Below, piece by piece: positions 1 to 5,042 of a stretch of DNA of 7,110 bases (the first letter of the stretch is position 1; the number at the start of each line of letters is the position of its first letter). Source of the DNA: Desulfobacteraceae bacterium (GTDB taxonomy: Bacteria; Desulfobacterota; Desulfobacteria; Desulfobacterales; UBA11574); assembly GCA_029857875.1 (NCBI GenBank), contig JAOUGB010000113.1, positions 1 through 7,110 on the forward strand, written 5' to 3'. A model generated the notes under the pieces. That model made no database searches, had not been told where the DNA came from, and was given only the letters and a program-made list of their open reading frames with translations. Made by a program: the position numbers and the translations under genes.

Positions 1-422
1 AGATGGAGATCAAGCGGTTTATCTCCATGGTTGCCACTGCAGAACTGGCTTCGGATAAACCTGACGAGCTTGTTCGTACGTCGATAATTAGAGCCAGATT
101 TTGCGAACTTTTGGGGTTGCACTCACAAAACGGAGCAGATATTTCGGAGCTCTTTCTCATGGGCCTATTTTCCCTTATTGATGCGATGCTCGACAATAAT
201 ATGGAAGATATCATGCAAACCCTCCCATTATCGAAAAACATCAAACAGGCCTTGTTGGAGGAAAAGGGCGATCTGGCAGATTATTTAAAACTGGTTTCCA
301 GCTATGAGTCGGCAAATTGGGAGAAATTTTCTTCAATCATTTCCAAAATCAATATCAATGAGAAAAAGTTTCCTGAATTCTATCAGGATGCCGTGAACTG
401 GGCAGATTCGTATTTAGTCTAA
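1..422 (+). CDS. C-terminal part of an EAL-HDOD domain signalling protein (5' end outside window)
   Basis: The visible 139 residues match, as I recognise it, the end of the HDOD domain in YuxH-type EAL-HDOD proteins (COG3434). The reading runs from a 'KRFISMVATAELASDKP' stretch (about residues 4-20 of the visible part) through 'ELVRTSIIRARFCELLG' and 'ELFLMGLFSLIDAML' to 'LPLSKNIKQALL'. It ends with the short helical tail and 'WADSYLV' just before the TAA at 420-422. These proteins join a c-di-GMP phosphodiesterase-like EAL domain, often degenerate, to an HDOD regulatory domain. They are cytoplasmic regulators of motility, surface attachment or stress. The frame is open to the window edge and the family is far longer than 139 residues, so the ATG at position 3 is almost certainly internal. 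Whether the EAL domain keeps its catalytic residues cannot be seen. The gene converges on the transporter at 518-1441. Confidence 0.85.
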   Translation, partial: MEIKRFISMVATAELASDKPDELVRTSIIRARFCELLGLHSQNGADISELFLMGLFSLIDAMLDNNMEDIMQTLPLSKNIKQALLEEKGDLADYLKLVSSYESANWEKFSSIISKININEKKFPEFYQDAVNWADSYLV

Positions 423-429
423 TTTTTTT

Positions 430-509
430 CCTGAATCTTGCGCGGGCCGGAGGCTTCCATATAGCAAGTTGAGCATAGCGAAATCCCGTCATCGGGGGCA
501 AGATCCAGG
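430..509. repeat. Imperfect inverted repeat between convergent genes, possible terminator
   Basis: A 12-base arm at 430-441 (CCTGAATCTTGC) pairs with 498-509 (GCAAGATCCAGG), with 11 of 12 matching across a 56-base loop. Inside lies a small hairpin, CCCG-TCAT-CGGG, at 485-496. On the + strand the right arm is followed by TTTTATCTTT, so it could end the EAL-HDOD transcript. The T7 run at 423-429 lies before the hairpin on this strand. A 12-bp pairing of this quality could arise by chance in a window this long, so the call rests mainly on its place between two converging genes. Confidence 0.35.
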
Positions 510-517
510 TTTTATCT

Positions 518-1441
518 TTACCCGACCGCAATATGCAACCATATGGAAAATGTTGCAGCAGACAATATGGTACATGAAGAAAGCGCCGCCACGGCAAAAT
601 CGGTATCACCGTTCATTTCTTTTGCCATAACATAGGTTAAAGTGGCTGTCGGTGATGCAAGAAGAATAAGGCCTGGTAGATAGTCATGCAGTTTTATATC
701 GAACAAACGGTAAAAGATAAAACCCAACCCCGGAAGCAGAATCAGCTTCAAAAAACTTGAAGATAAAATTCTAAACATCCTTAACTGCATCAATTTAAAA
801 GACAAAGAAGCCCCAATGAGGATTAAGGCCATAGGGAGTGCGAGTCCACTTAAAATATCAAGACTCCTGCTGATAACCAGCGGTAACTTTAGCCCTGTAG
901 AGGAAAATAGAATGCCTGCCAGTGCCGAAAGAATCACGGGGTTGCCCAGTATTCTTAATACAACATCTCGTTTGTTTTTTGAGGTTGAAGCATCGTCAGA
1001 ATTGAATTGAAGGGCTACTACCGCAAGAAGATTTTGTAATATCATGATAAATCCGGCAATGATACTGGCCCTAACAAATCCATCGTTGCCAAGAGAATAA
1101 TATGCCACAGCAAGACCGATATATCCGAGATTCCCATGAAAAGAGGTCTGAATAAATGTCCCCAGCTCCCCTCTTCTGATACGCCAGATCAAACCCACAC
1201 ACCATGCCACAGCAAAAACAGCCAAAACGGATAAAAGTGTGATTAAAATGACGGTAACATCAAACTGGGTACTTAAGGACGCTTTGGAGATCGCGTGAAA
1301 AATCATGGCAGGTATTGCCAGGTAATAGACCAAACGGTTTGCCGGGCCTAAAAATTCCGGCTGAATAAATCCTTTAATCCGGACAAACCATCCAAGGGTT
1401 ATTACGGCAAATATTGGAATTATCGTCGTTGCAATATTCAT
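518..1441 (-). CDS. AEC (auxin efflux carrier) family transporter
   Basis: The 307-residue, very hydrophobic protein has the length and pattern of the AEC family (TC 2.A.69), which has about ten membrane helices in two repeats with a short polar linker. The linker is visible near residues 148-160 ('NSDDASTSKNKRD'). Family signatures are 'FHGNLGYIGL' at 101-110, 'ALPMALILIGASL' near 201-213 and 'ASPTATLTYVMAKEMNGD' near 262-279. The last carries the helix-break region conserved in bacterial members. It should sit in the inner membrane and move an organic anion such as malate, malonate or an amino-acid-derived acid. The substrate cannot be read from sequence. The start is the ATG at 1439-1441. 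No good Shine-Dalgarno lies before it, but the preceding frame offers nothing better. A MITE-like element ends only 15 bp upstream, so it must have displaced or replaced the native promoter. Confidence 0.9.
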   Translation of the reverse strand: MNIATTIIPIFAVITLGWFVRIKGFIQPEFLGPANRLVYYLAIPAMIFHAISKASLSTQFDVTVILITLLSVLAVFAVAWCVGLIWRIRRGELGTFIQTSFHGNLGYIGLAVAYYSLGNDGFVRASIIAGFIMILQNLLAVVALQFNSDDASTSKNKRDVVLRILGNPVILSALAGILFSSTGLKLPLVISRSLDILSGLALPMALILIGASLSFKLMQLRMFRILSSSFLKLILLPGLGFIFYRLFDIKLHDYLPGLILLASPTATLTYVMAKEMNGDTDFAVAALSSCTILSAATFSIWLHIAVG

Positions 1442-1455
1442 AGGATATGGTCATA

Positions 1456-1739
1456 GAGTATTCGTAACACTTTAGCCTTTTGAAAACATTACCGCTTCAG
1501 GTATAATAAATTTTGGGCTGAAAGAACTCGTTAATAAGGGCTCGTAATGAAAGAACCTGCCCGGGCTATTCATAAAGGTCTCTTCTTTAATAGGGGGTTT
1601 CATCCATAAAGTTAAATCGTCGATGGTTCTTTCAAAACGATCCCTAATCCACTCAGACAGCTTCCAGCCCAAAATTTATTATACCTGAAGCTCCTTTGAA
1701 ATCGATTTGTTTCAAAGGACTAAACTGTTACGAGTATTC
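1456..1739. mobile_element. MITE-like palindromic element with 8-bp flanking direct repeat
   Basis: Two arms are inverted copies of each other in three blocks. Positions 1456-1485 pair with 1710-1739 (25/30), 1494-1524 with 1661-1691 (30/31) and 1534-1557 with 1625-1648 (20/24), around a core of 67 bases. The octamer GAGTATTC occurs in direct orientation at both ends (1456-1463 and 1732-1739, 8/8). This fits a target-site duplication around a 268-bp element (1464-1731) with ends GTAACAcTTTAG and CTAAAcTGTTAC. No transposase is encoded, so it would be mobilised in trans. GTAA-type ends with 8-bp duplications are typical of the IS66 family, so an IS66-type helper is my inference. Both arms carry a TATAAT pointing inward (1502-1507 on +, 1678-1683 on -). 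The + strand copy has TTGAAA 16 bp upstream (1480-1485). Confidence 0.75.
1692..1719. repeat. Perfect 10-bp hairpin inside the right arm of the MITE-like element
   Basis: TCCTTTGAAA at 1692-1701 is the exact complement of TTTCAAAGGA at 1710-1719, with an 8-base loop between. The outer half (1710-1719) is also part of the pairing with the left arm. In the left arm the matching interval is only 8 bases (1486-1493), so this side hairpin is present in one arm only. Either the left copy lost it or the right copy gained it. Confidence 0.7.
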
Positions 1740-1955
1740 AAGTTTCGCACCCGCATATTGCTCAAAAGCCTTTGATGCTGCCTTATTAGCTGAATCTTGC
1801 ATGAAATTTGGTGCAAAACTTAAGGAACAGTGAATCAACTTACTTTCTTGACTTTCAACCATCTGACGCCTACACTTTATTCGATATCTGGAATCTCGAA
1901 GCTTTTATTTTTATAGTGTTTTTCCGAAAGTTACAAGTTATATTGGTAAAGAATC
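1740..1955. other. Gene-free stretch with one weak inverted repeat
   Basis: I see no credible gene here. A 60-codon open frame at 1808-1990 (+) starts with TTG, has no ribosome binding site and gives a low-complexity Phe/Ile/Val-rich product that runs through the hairpin at 1956-1972. AAGTTTCGCACC (1740-1751) and GGTGCAAAACTT (1810-1821) form an 11/12 inverted repeat 58 bases apart. The GGTGCAAAACTT motif recurs at 5014-5025. The stretch may be the remnant of an older intergenic repeat or a decayed gene; the sequence does not decide. Confidence 0.4.
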
Positions 1956-1972
1956 CTGGCCCCCAGGGCCAG
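1956..1972. repeat. Perfect GC-rich hairpin, left member of a related pair
   Basis: CTGGCCC-CCA-GGGCCAG is a perfect 7-bp stem with a 3-base loop, followed by ACTTTGGTTT. It lacks a clean T tract, so it would be a weak terminator. It matches the hairpin at 2268-2284 at 14 of 17 positions in the same orientation, and the AGAxTTT that follows is also shared. The pair brackets the repeat cluster at 2020-2232. Confidence 0.6.
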
Positions 1973-2019
1973 ACTTTGGTTTGCTCCTGAAAGGGGCTGT
2001 TTTACTCAAAGTCGCACAA

Positions 2020-2100
2020 GTTAAAAGTGTCTAAAGTGATCTAAAGTGCCTATTACAAGTGCCTAAAGTTTGAAGTGATCTAAAGTGCCTAAAGTTAAGG
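2020..2100. repeat. Short tandem repeats built on CTAAAGTG
   Basis: The stretch is made of shuffled copies of an eight-base word (CTAAAGTG and close variants). A 19-base block, AAGTGATCTAAAGTGCCTA, occurs exactly twice, at 2034-2052 and 2073-2091, giving a 39-base period. There are no unique spacers and no long conserved unit, so it is not a CRISPR array. Part of it (AGTTTGAAGTGA, 2067-2078) is the perfect inverse of 2217-2228 in the right-hand repeats and pairs with 2174-2185 with one mismatch. The tandem block is therefore one arm of a larger folded structure. Confidence 0.8.
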
Positions 2101-2151
2101 TAGCGCTAACGCGCTGTCATTAAAATATAATTGGCAGAATTCCTTAACTTT
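2091..2151. repeat. Inverted repeat at the core of the repeat cluster
   Basis: AAAGTTAAGG (2091-2100) and CCTTAACTTT (2142-2151) are a perfect 10-bp inverted repeat around a 41-base loop. The loop starts with its own hairpin, AGCGC-TAAC-GCGCT (2102-2115), then an AT-rich segment. Together with the outer pairings this makes a nested, symmetric structure centred near 2120. No ORF crosses it. Confidence 0.65.
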
Positions 2152-2152
2152 T

Positions 2153-2232
2153 ATCCGCCTTCGGCGGATTAGCTCACTTTAAACTCTTGTCCGCTGACGC
2201 ACTGTGGCGGATTAGTTCACTTCAAACTCTTG
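2153..2232. repeat. Two tandem copies of a 27-base unit with GC-rich hairpins
   Basis: The unit GGCGGATTAG-y-TCACTT-y-AAACTCTTG lies at 2163-2189 and 2206-2232 (25/27, 43-base period). Each copy's GGCGGA half closes a hairpin with bases before it. ATCCGCC-TTC-GGCGGAT (2153-2169) is perfect; TCCGC...GCGGA (2190-2194 with 2207-2211) is looser, with a 12-base loop. The TCACTTyAAACT part of each copy is complementary to the tandem block on the left. Both unit and hairpin are thus duplicated, as expected for a growing intergenic palindrome. Confidence 0.75.
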
Positions 2233-2267
2233 CAGCGATTCTTCAGGTGGAGCCGGAGAACTCTGAC

Positions 2268-2290
2268 CTGGCCCAAAGGACCAGATTTTT
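2268..2290 (+). terminator. Terminator-like hairpin just upstream of the ThiF-like gene
   Basis: CTGGCCC (2268-2274), loop AAA, GGACCAG (2278-2284) gives a stem with one C-A mismatch, followed directly by ATTTTT (2285-2290). It lies 26 bp before the GTG at 2317 and would stop transcription coming from the left, or act as an attenuator of this gene. A competing 5-bp pairing, CAGGT (2244-2248) with ACCTG (2266-2270), would use up part of the left arm. The attenuation idea is an inference; only the hairpin and T run are seen. Confidence 0.5.
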
Positions 2291-2316
2291 CATGGCAAAT
2301 AAAATAGGAGTGTTAT

Positions 2317-3174
2317 GTGAAAAATGATATTATCAATAAAATAAAAGAGGTTTCCATTCAAAAAAAGTTCCCCGACGGTTCTTTGTATACCAGTATCTCT
2401 ATCGAACATATAATAAATCTCTCAGATTTTTTTCAACTCAGCGGACGTCAAATTGAAATTGCAGCCCTTGATGAAAACATTATTCCTGAACATTATGTCC
2501 GTAACATGAAAACATTTTCACCAAAGGATCAGTCGAGTCTATTAAGTTCACGGGCAAGCATTGTTGGTCTAGGGGGACTGGGCGGTGCTGTAACTGAAAT
2601 CCTCGCTCGCATTGGAATCGGCACACTTACACTGATTGAAGCCGACACATTCGAAGAGAGTAACCTGAACCGGCAATTTTTAAGCACACATCGCCTTCTT
2701 GATACATCAAAAACCAAAGCCGCCATTAAAAGGGTCCGTGAAATAAATCCGACGATTACTGTTGAAGGACATGACGAATTGCTTGACGATAACAATGCGG
2801 CAAGTCTAACTGAAAATTCAGATGTTATTGTTGACTGCCTTGACAATATACAAACTCGATTTTTTCTGGAAAGCGCCGCAAAAAAGGTCGGATCACCTCT
2901 TGTCTCTGCTGCGGTTGCAGGAGTCTACGGGCATGTCATCAGCATTTTTCCTGAAGACAAGGGGTTAAAGCTAATATACGGTGATTCAGATATTCTTCCA
3001 CAGAAAGGGGTTGAGACTTCATTGGGTTGCTTACCGCATGCTGTCACACTCCTTGCAGCTTTGGAAACTTCTGAAGTCGTAAAAATACTTTTAAAAAAAG
3101 GATCTGTCTTAAGGAACAAGCTGGGTATAATAGATCTGATGGATAATATTTTTGAAGTCCTGGATTTACTTTAA
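2317..3174 (+). CDS. HesA/MoeB/ThiF family E1-like adenylyltransferase
   Basis: The 285-residue protein carries the ATP-binding fold of ThiF/MoeB/E1 enzymes, which adenylate the C-terminal glycine of a ubiquitin-like sulfur carrier such as ThiS or MoaD. Visible features are GLGGLG at 84-89, an acidic pair at E108/D110, 'SNLNRQF' at 115-121 (the R/Q that contacts ATP), K134 in the 'TKAA' segment, and 'DCLDNIQTR' at 173-181 with the Mg-site Asp D176. 'LPHAVTLLAALE' at 239-250 fits the crossover helix. There are only two cysteines (C174, C238), so the paired CxxC zinc site of MoeB/ThiF is absent. The usual catalytic-Cys loop is also not evident. An N-terminal region of about 60 residues comes before the 'HYVRN' that replaces the usual RYxRQ. 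The start is GTG, with AGGAG at 2306-2310 six bases before it. An out-of-frame ATG-TGA overlaps the start (2315-2320). No carrier-protein gene is nearby, so the substrate is unknown. Confidence 0.85.
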   Translation: MKNDIINKIKEVSIQKKFPDGSLYTSISIEHIINLSDFFQLSGRQIEIAALDENIIPEHYVRNMKTFSPKDQSSLLSSRASIVGLGGLGGAVTEILARIGIGTLTLIEADTFEESNLNRQFLSTHRLLDTSKTKAAIKRVREINPTITVEGHDELLDDNNAASLTENSDVIVDCLDNIQTRFFLESAAKKVGSPLVSAAVAGVYGHVISIFPEDKGLKLIYGDSDILPQKGVETSLGCLPHAVTLLAALETSEVVKILLKKGSVLRNKLGIIDLMDNIFEVLDLL

Positions 3175-4059
3175 TCCGGCAATAAACCGAATCATCTGAC
3201 CGATAACCATGGAGATAATCTCTTTTGGCATAAAACCCTCAGGCATCCATTCCATAACCGTGTCTGTTACCTCCTTTGTACTCCTTTTAATATCTTTCGT
3301 TTTTGCGTAAGACGCTTCCAGAATACTCCTGGTTTCCATGGCGGCATCCATGGATTTTTGCAGAAAATGTCTGCCTTCGCTGCGGCTCCTTGCGCCAAAG
3401 TGTTCAGCAAGATAAACCTCTATTTCATACCGAGCCATCTTTTGAAGGCTCTCTTGGTACTTGTCAAAATTTGAATTGGCGGCTGTAAATATCTTATCCC
3501 CAAAAGGGATGCCCCCTGCATCGGAAGCAAATAACGCTTTTTCTTGGGGCACATATATTGCAATTGAACACGAAGAATGACCCGGAACTTCCATCACCTC
3601 CATTGACAAATCATCACAGCTAAGGATATCTCCTTCTTTTACAACATCATCAATATTAATTTTGTCAAACTCAATTCCAATATCTTTGTCCTGTTTTTCC
3701 AGCCCATGTTCATTCAATAGTATTTGATTTAAAGATAAAATACTTTCCATAACTTCGGGCTTATCCAAAAGTTCTTTTGCCCTTGCCGATGCCGTTATTG
3801 ACACCCATGGCCATCGCCTTTTAAAAAAAGAGACGATTCCACAGTGGTCAAAATGGGAATGGAGTATGATGATCCGTTTTATCTTTATTTCTTCTATGTT
3901 AAAGCTTTTCAGTTGTTTTATAATATCAGGAACAATGTAAGCCAAGCCTCCCCCAAGCAAAGCAAATTCTTCTGCACCTTTTAAAAGATAAACACATGAT
4001 TCTTTTCGTCCAAGAAATAAAATCCTGTCCGTAACGAAACCTGGTTTTTCTATAATCAT
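3166..4059 (-). CDS. Metallo-beta-lactamase-fold metal-dependent hydrolase
   Basis: From the ATG at 4057-4059 the protein has 297 residues. Its metal ligands are in the usual order: HSHFDH at 67-72 (H67, H69, D71, H72), H161 in 'PGHSSCS', D180 in 'FASDAGG' and H220 in 'AEHFGA'. This is the complete binuclear site of the MBL superfamily (glyoxalase-II-like/hydrolase branch). The protein is probably cytoplasmic, as no signal peptide is seen. The C-terminal 70 residues are helical and lie outside the core fold. The substrate cannot be named. I chose this ATG because GAGGAA (4063-4068) lies just before it and the fold's first strand starts soon after. A longer form from TTG at 4161 (331 residues) would overlap the divergent hydrolase and has no ribosome binding site. 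The 3' end overlaps the ThiF-like gene by 9 bp, tail to tail, so neither gene has its own terminator there. Confidence 0.85.
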   Translation of the reverse strand: MIIEKPGFVTDRILFLGRKESCVYLLKGAEEFALLGGGLAYIVPDIIKQLKSFNIEEIKIKRIIILHSHFDHCGIVSFFKRRWPWVSITASARAKELLDKPEVMESILSLNQILLNEHGLEKQDKDIGIEFDKINIDDVVKEGDILSCDDLSMEVMEVPGHSSCSIAIYVPQEKALFASDAGGIPFGDKIFTAANSNFDKYQESLQKMARYEIEVYLAEHFGARSRSEGRHFLQKSMDAAMETRSILEASYAKTKDIKRSTKEVTDTVMEWMPEGFMPKEIISMVIGQMIRFIAGLK

Positions 4060-4070
4060 CTCTTCCTCAC

Positions 4071-4099
4071 TTGACAAATCTTTGTATTCATAGTCTATT
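4071..4099 (+). promoter_or_regulatory. Candidate sigma-70 promoter for the alpha/beta hydrolase
   Basis: A consensus -35 box TTGACA (4071-4076) is followed after 17 bases by TCTATT (4094-4099), which keeps four of six -10 positions. Transcription would start near 4106, leaving a leader of about 39 bases before the ATG at 4145. The promoter lies just upstream of the metallo-hydrolase start, on the opposite strand. Confidence 0.45.
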
Positions 4100-4124
4100 C
4101 TGACATGCTCATTTAATTTGTCAA
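4097..4124 (-). promoter_or_regulatory. Candidate promoter for the metallo-hydrolase, facing the hydrolase promoter
   Basis: On the minus strand TTGACA (4119-4124) is followed after 16 bases by CAGAAT (4097-4102), with four of six -10 positions kept. The start would be near 4090, about 31 bases before the ATG at 4059. Its -10 box shares three bases with that of the plus-strand promoter, so the two could not be occupied at once. Confidence 0.35.
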
Positions 4125-4144
4125 GAGCGGAGACTCCATTTGTT

Positions 4145-4966
4145 ATGACAAAAAATCTCAAAGAAAAAAAGAATATCTTTTCTCGAACATTTTATGTACA
4201 AACTGCCGGCTGTCAACTCAGGGTTAAATGCATTGAGCCTGAACCTGGAACACTTTTAAAGGATCGCCCCACACTTGTTTTTCTTCATGAAGGCCTTGGC
4301 TGTATCGAGATCTGGCGGGATTTCCCGGAAACGCTCTGTGAGTCTCTCGGCTGTTCCGGGTTGGTTTACGACCGAAGAGGTTACGGCGGATCCGAAATGT
4401 TTGAAGGCCCATGGCCGGTTGATTATTTAGAGATGGAATCTTTAACATACTTGCCTGCACTGTTAAAGGAATGCGACGTTGACAATGCTGTTCTCATCGG
4501 ACATAGCGATGGGGGAACCATCGCACTAATCACCGCCGCATCTCAAAGCAACCTCGTAAGCGGGATTATTACAGAAGCAGCACACATCTTTGTTGAACAA
4601 ATAACCGTCAAAGGCATTCGCAGTGCGGTTGAAGCTTTTGAAACCACTTCTTTAAAAGAAAGGTTTGTCCGGTATCACAAGGAACATACGGAGAGGATTT
4701 TCTACCGGTGGGCCAACAGGTGGCTGTCACCTGAATTTTCCAACTGGAATATCCAAAAGGATCTATCTAAAATAACATGTCCGGTCCTCGTTCTCCAGGG
4801 CGAAGATGATGCCTATGGAACCCCTGCCCAGGTCGAAGGTATCGCCAGCCAAGTATCCGGACCGGTGCGTGTCAAACTCATCCCTGACTGCGGCCACACG
4901 CCTCATTTTCAGGCCAAAGACACCGTCCTTTCAGAAATGACGCGATTCATCAAGGGGCTTTTTTGA
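4145..4966 (+). CDS. Alpha/beta hydrolase
   Basis: The 273-residue protein (from ATG 4145) is a complete alpha/beta hydrolase. It has 'HEGLG' at 48-52 for the oxyanion region, 'YDRRGYGGS' at 75-83 and the nucleophile elbow 'GHSDGG' with Ser121. The acidic residue is in 'GEDDAYG' (D222 is most likely) and the catalytic His251 is in 'CGHTPH'. 'HIFVEQITVKGI' and the following Arg/Trp-rich segment form the cap. GHSDGG with this cap recurs in a family of small ester or C-C bond hydrolases of uncertain substrate, from memory. It is cytoplasmic, with no signal peptide. The frame stays open to a TTG at 4118. ATG 4145 is preferred, with GGAG at 4129-4132 giving a rather long 12-base spacer. It diverges from the metallo-hydrolase and probably shares its control region. 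No clear terminator follows; a tight palindrome, CTGAAA-TG-TTTCAG (4968-4981), lacks a T tract. Confidence 0.88.
   Translation: MTKNLKEKKNIFSRTFYVQTAGCQLRVKCIEPEPGTLLKDRPTLVFLHEGLGCIEIWRDFPETLCESLGCSGLVYDRRGYGGSEMFEGPWPVDYLEMESLTYLPALLKECDVDNAVLIGHSDGGTIALITAASQSNLVSGIITEAAHIFVEQITVKGIRSAVEAFETTSLKERFVRYHKEHTERIFYRWANRWLSPEFSNWNIQKDLSKITCPVLVLQGEDDAYGTPAQVEGIASQVSGPVRVKLIPDCGHTPHFQAKDTVLSEMTRFIKGLF
4189..4216 (-). promoter_or_regulatory. Second candidate promoter for the metallo-hydrolase, inside the hydrolase gene
   Basis: On the minus strand TTGACA (4211-4216), a 16-base spacer and TAAAAT (4189-4194, five of six) give the best consensus match in this region. It lies within codons of the alpha/beta hydrolase. 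It would give a leader of about 20 bases to the TTG at 4161, or about 120 bases to the ATG at 4059, and an antisense transcript over the hydrolase start. It is the main argument for the longer form of the metallo-hydrolase. Confidence 0.4.
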
Positions 4967-5042
4967 CCTGAAATGTTTCAGCCTGCTAACTACAAGGTTT
5001 TTATCAATATTGGGGTGCAAAACTTGAATTATATACCAGTTA

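Larger units (their letters stand above)
4070..4125. promoter_or_regulatory. Perfect 10-bp inverted repeat between divergent genes, possible operator
   Basis: CTTGACAAAT (4070-4079) and ATTTGTCAAG (4116-4125) are exact inverses, 36 bases apart and centred between the two start codons (4059 and 4145). Each arm holds a TTGACA that can serve as a -35 box, so part of the symmetry is explained by promoters. The AAAT/ATTT extension is not. A regulator binding both arms would control both genes. No regulator gene is visible in the window. Confidence 0.4.

Noticed and set aside
355..609. 84-codon open frame on the minus strand
   Set aside because: It overlaps the ends of two well-supported genes in other frames and spans the intergenic inverted repeat. 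No recognisable domain.
1472..1672. 66-codon open frame on the minus strand inside the MITE-like element
   Set aside because: It starts with TTG, has no ribosome binding site, and its codons fall on both arms and the loop of a palindrome. It looks like a by-product of the element. It would deserve revival only if many copies keep the frame open.
1790..1800. CTGAATCTTGC identical to 431-441, as evidence of a dispersed repeat
   Set aside because: An 11-base identity is expected several times by chance in 7 kb, and the flanks do not match.
1808..1990. 60-codon open frame on the plus strand
   Set aside because: TTG start, no ribosome binding site, Phe/Ile-rich low-complexity product, and it ends beyond the perfect hairpin at 1956-1972.
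2020..2232. CRISPR-like array
   Set aside because: Units are short, imperfect and adjoining, without unique spacers of constant length, and no cas gene is present.
2233..2316. TPP or molybdenum cofactor riboswitch before the ThiF-like gene
   Set aside because: I could not find the conserved THI-box motifs or a Moco-type core. Only a simple hairpin with a T run is visible.
2317..4966. Ubiquitin-like (E1-based) defence or conjugation system formed by the ThiF-like, MBL and alpha/beta hydrolase genes
   Set aside because: There is no ubiquitin-like, E2 or JAB gene, and the three genes alternate strands, so nothing in the sequence ties them into one system.
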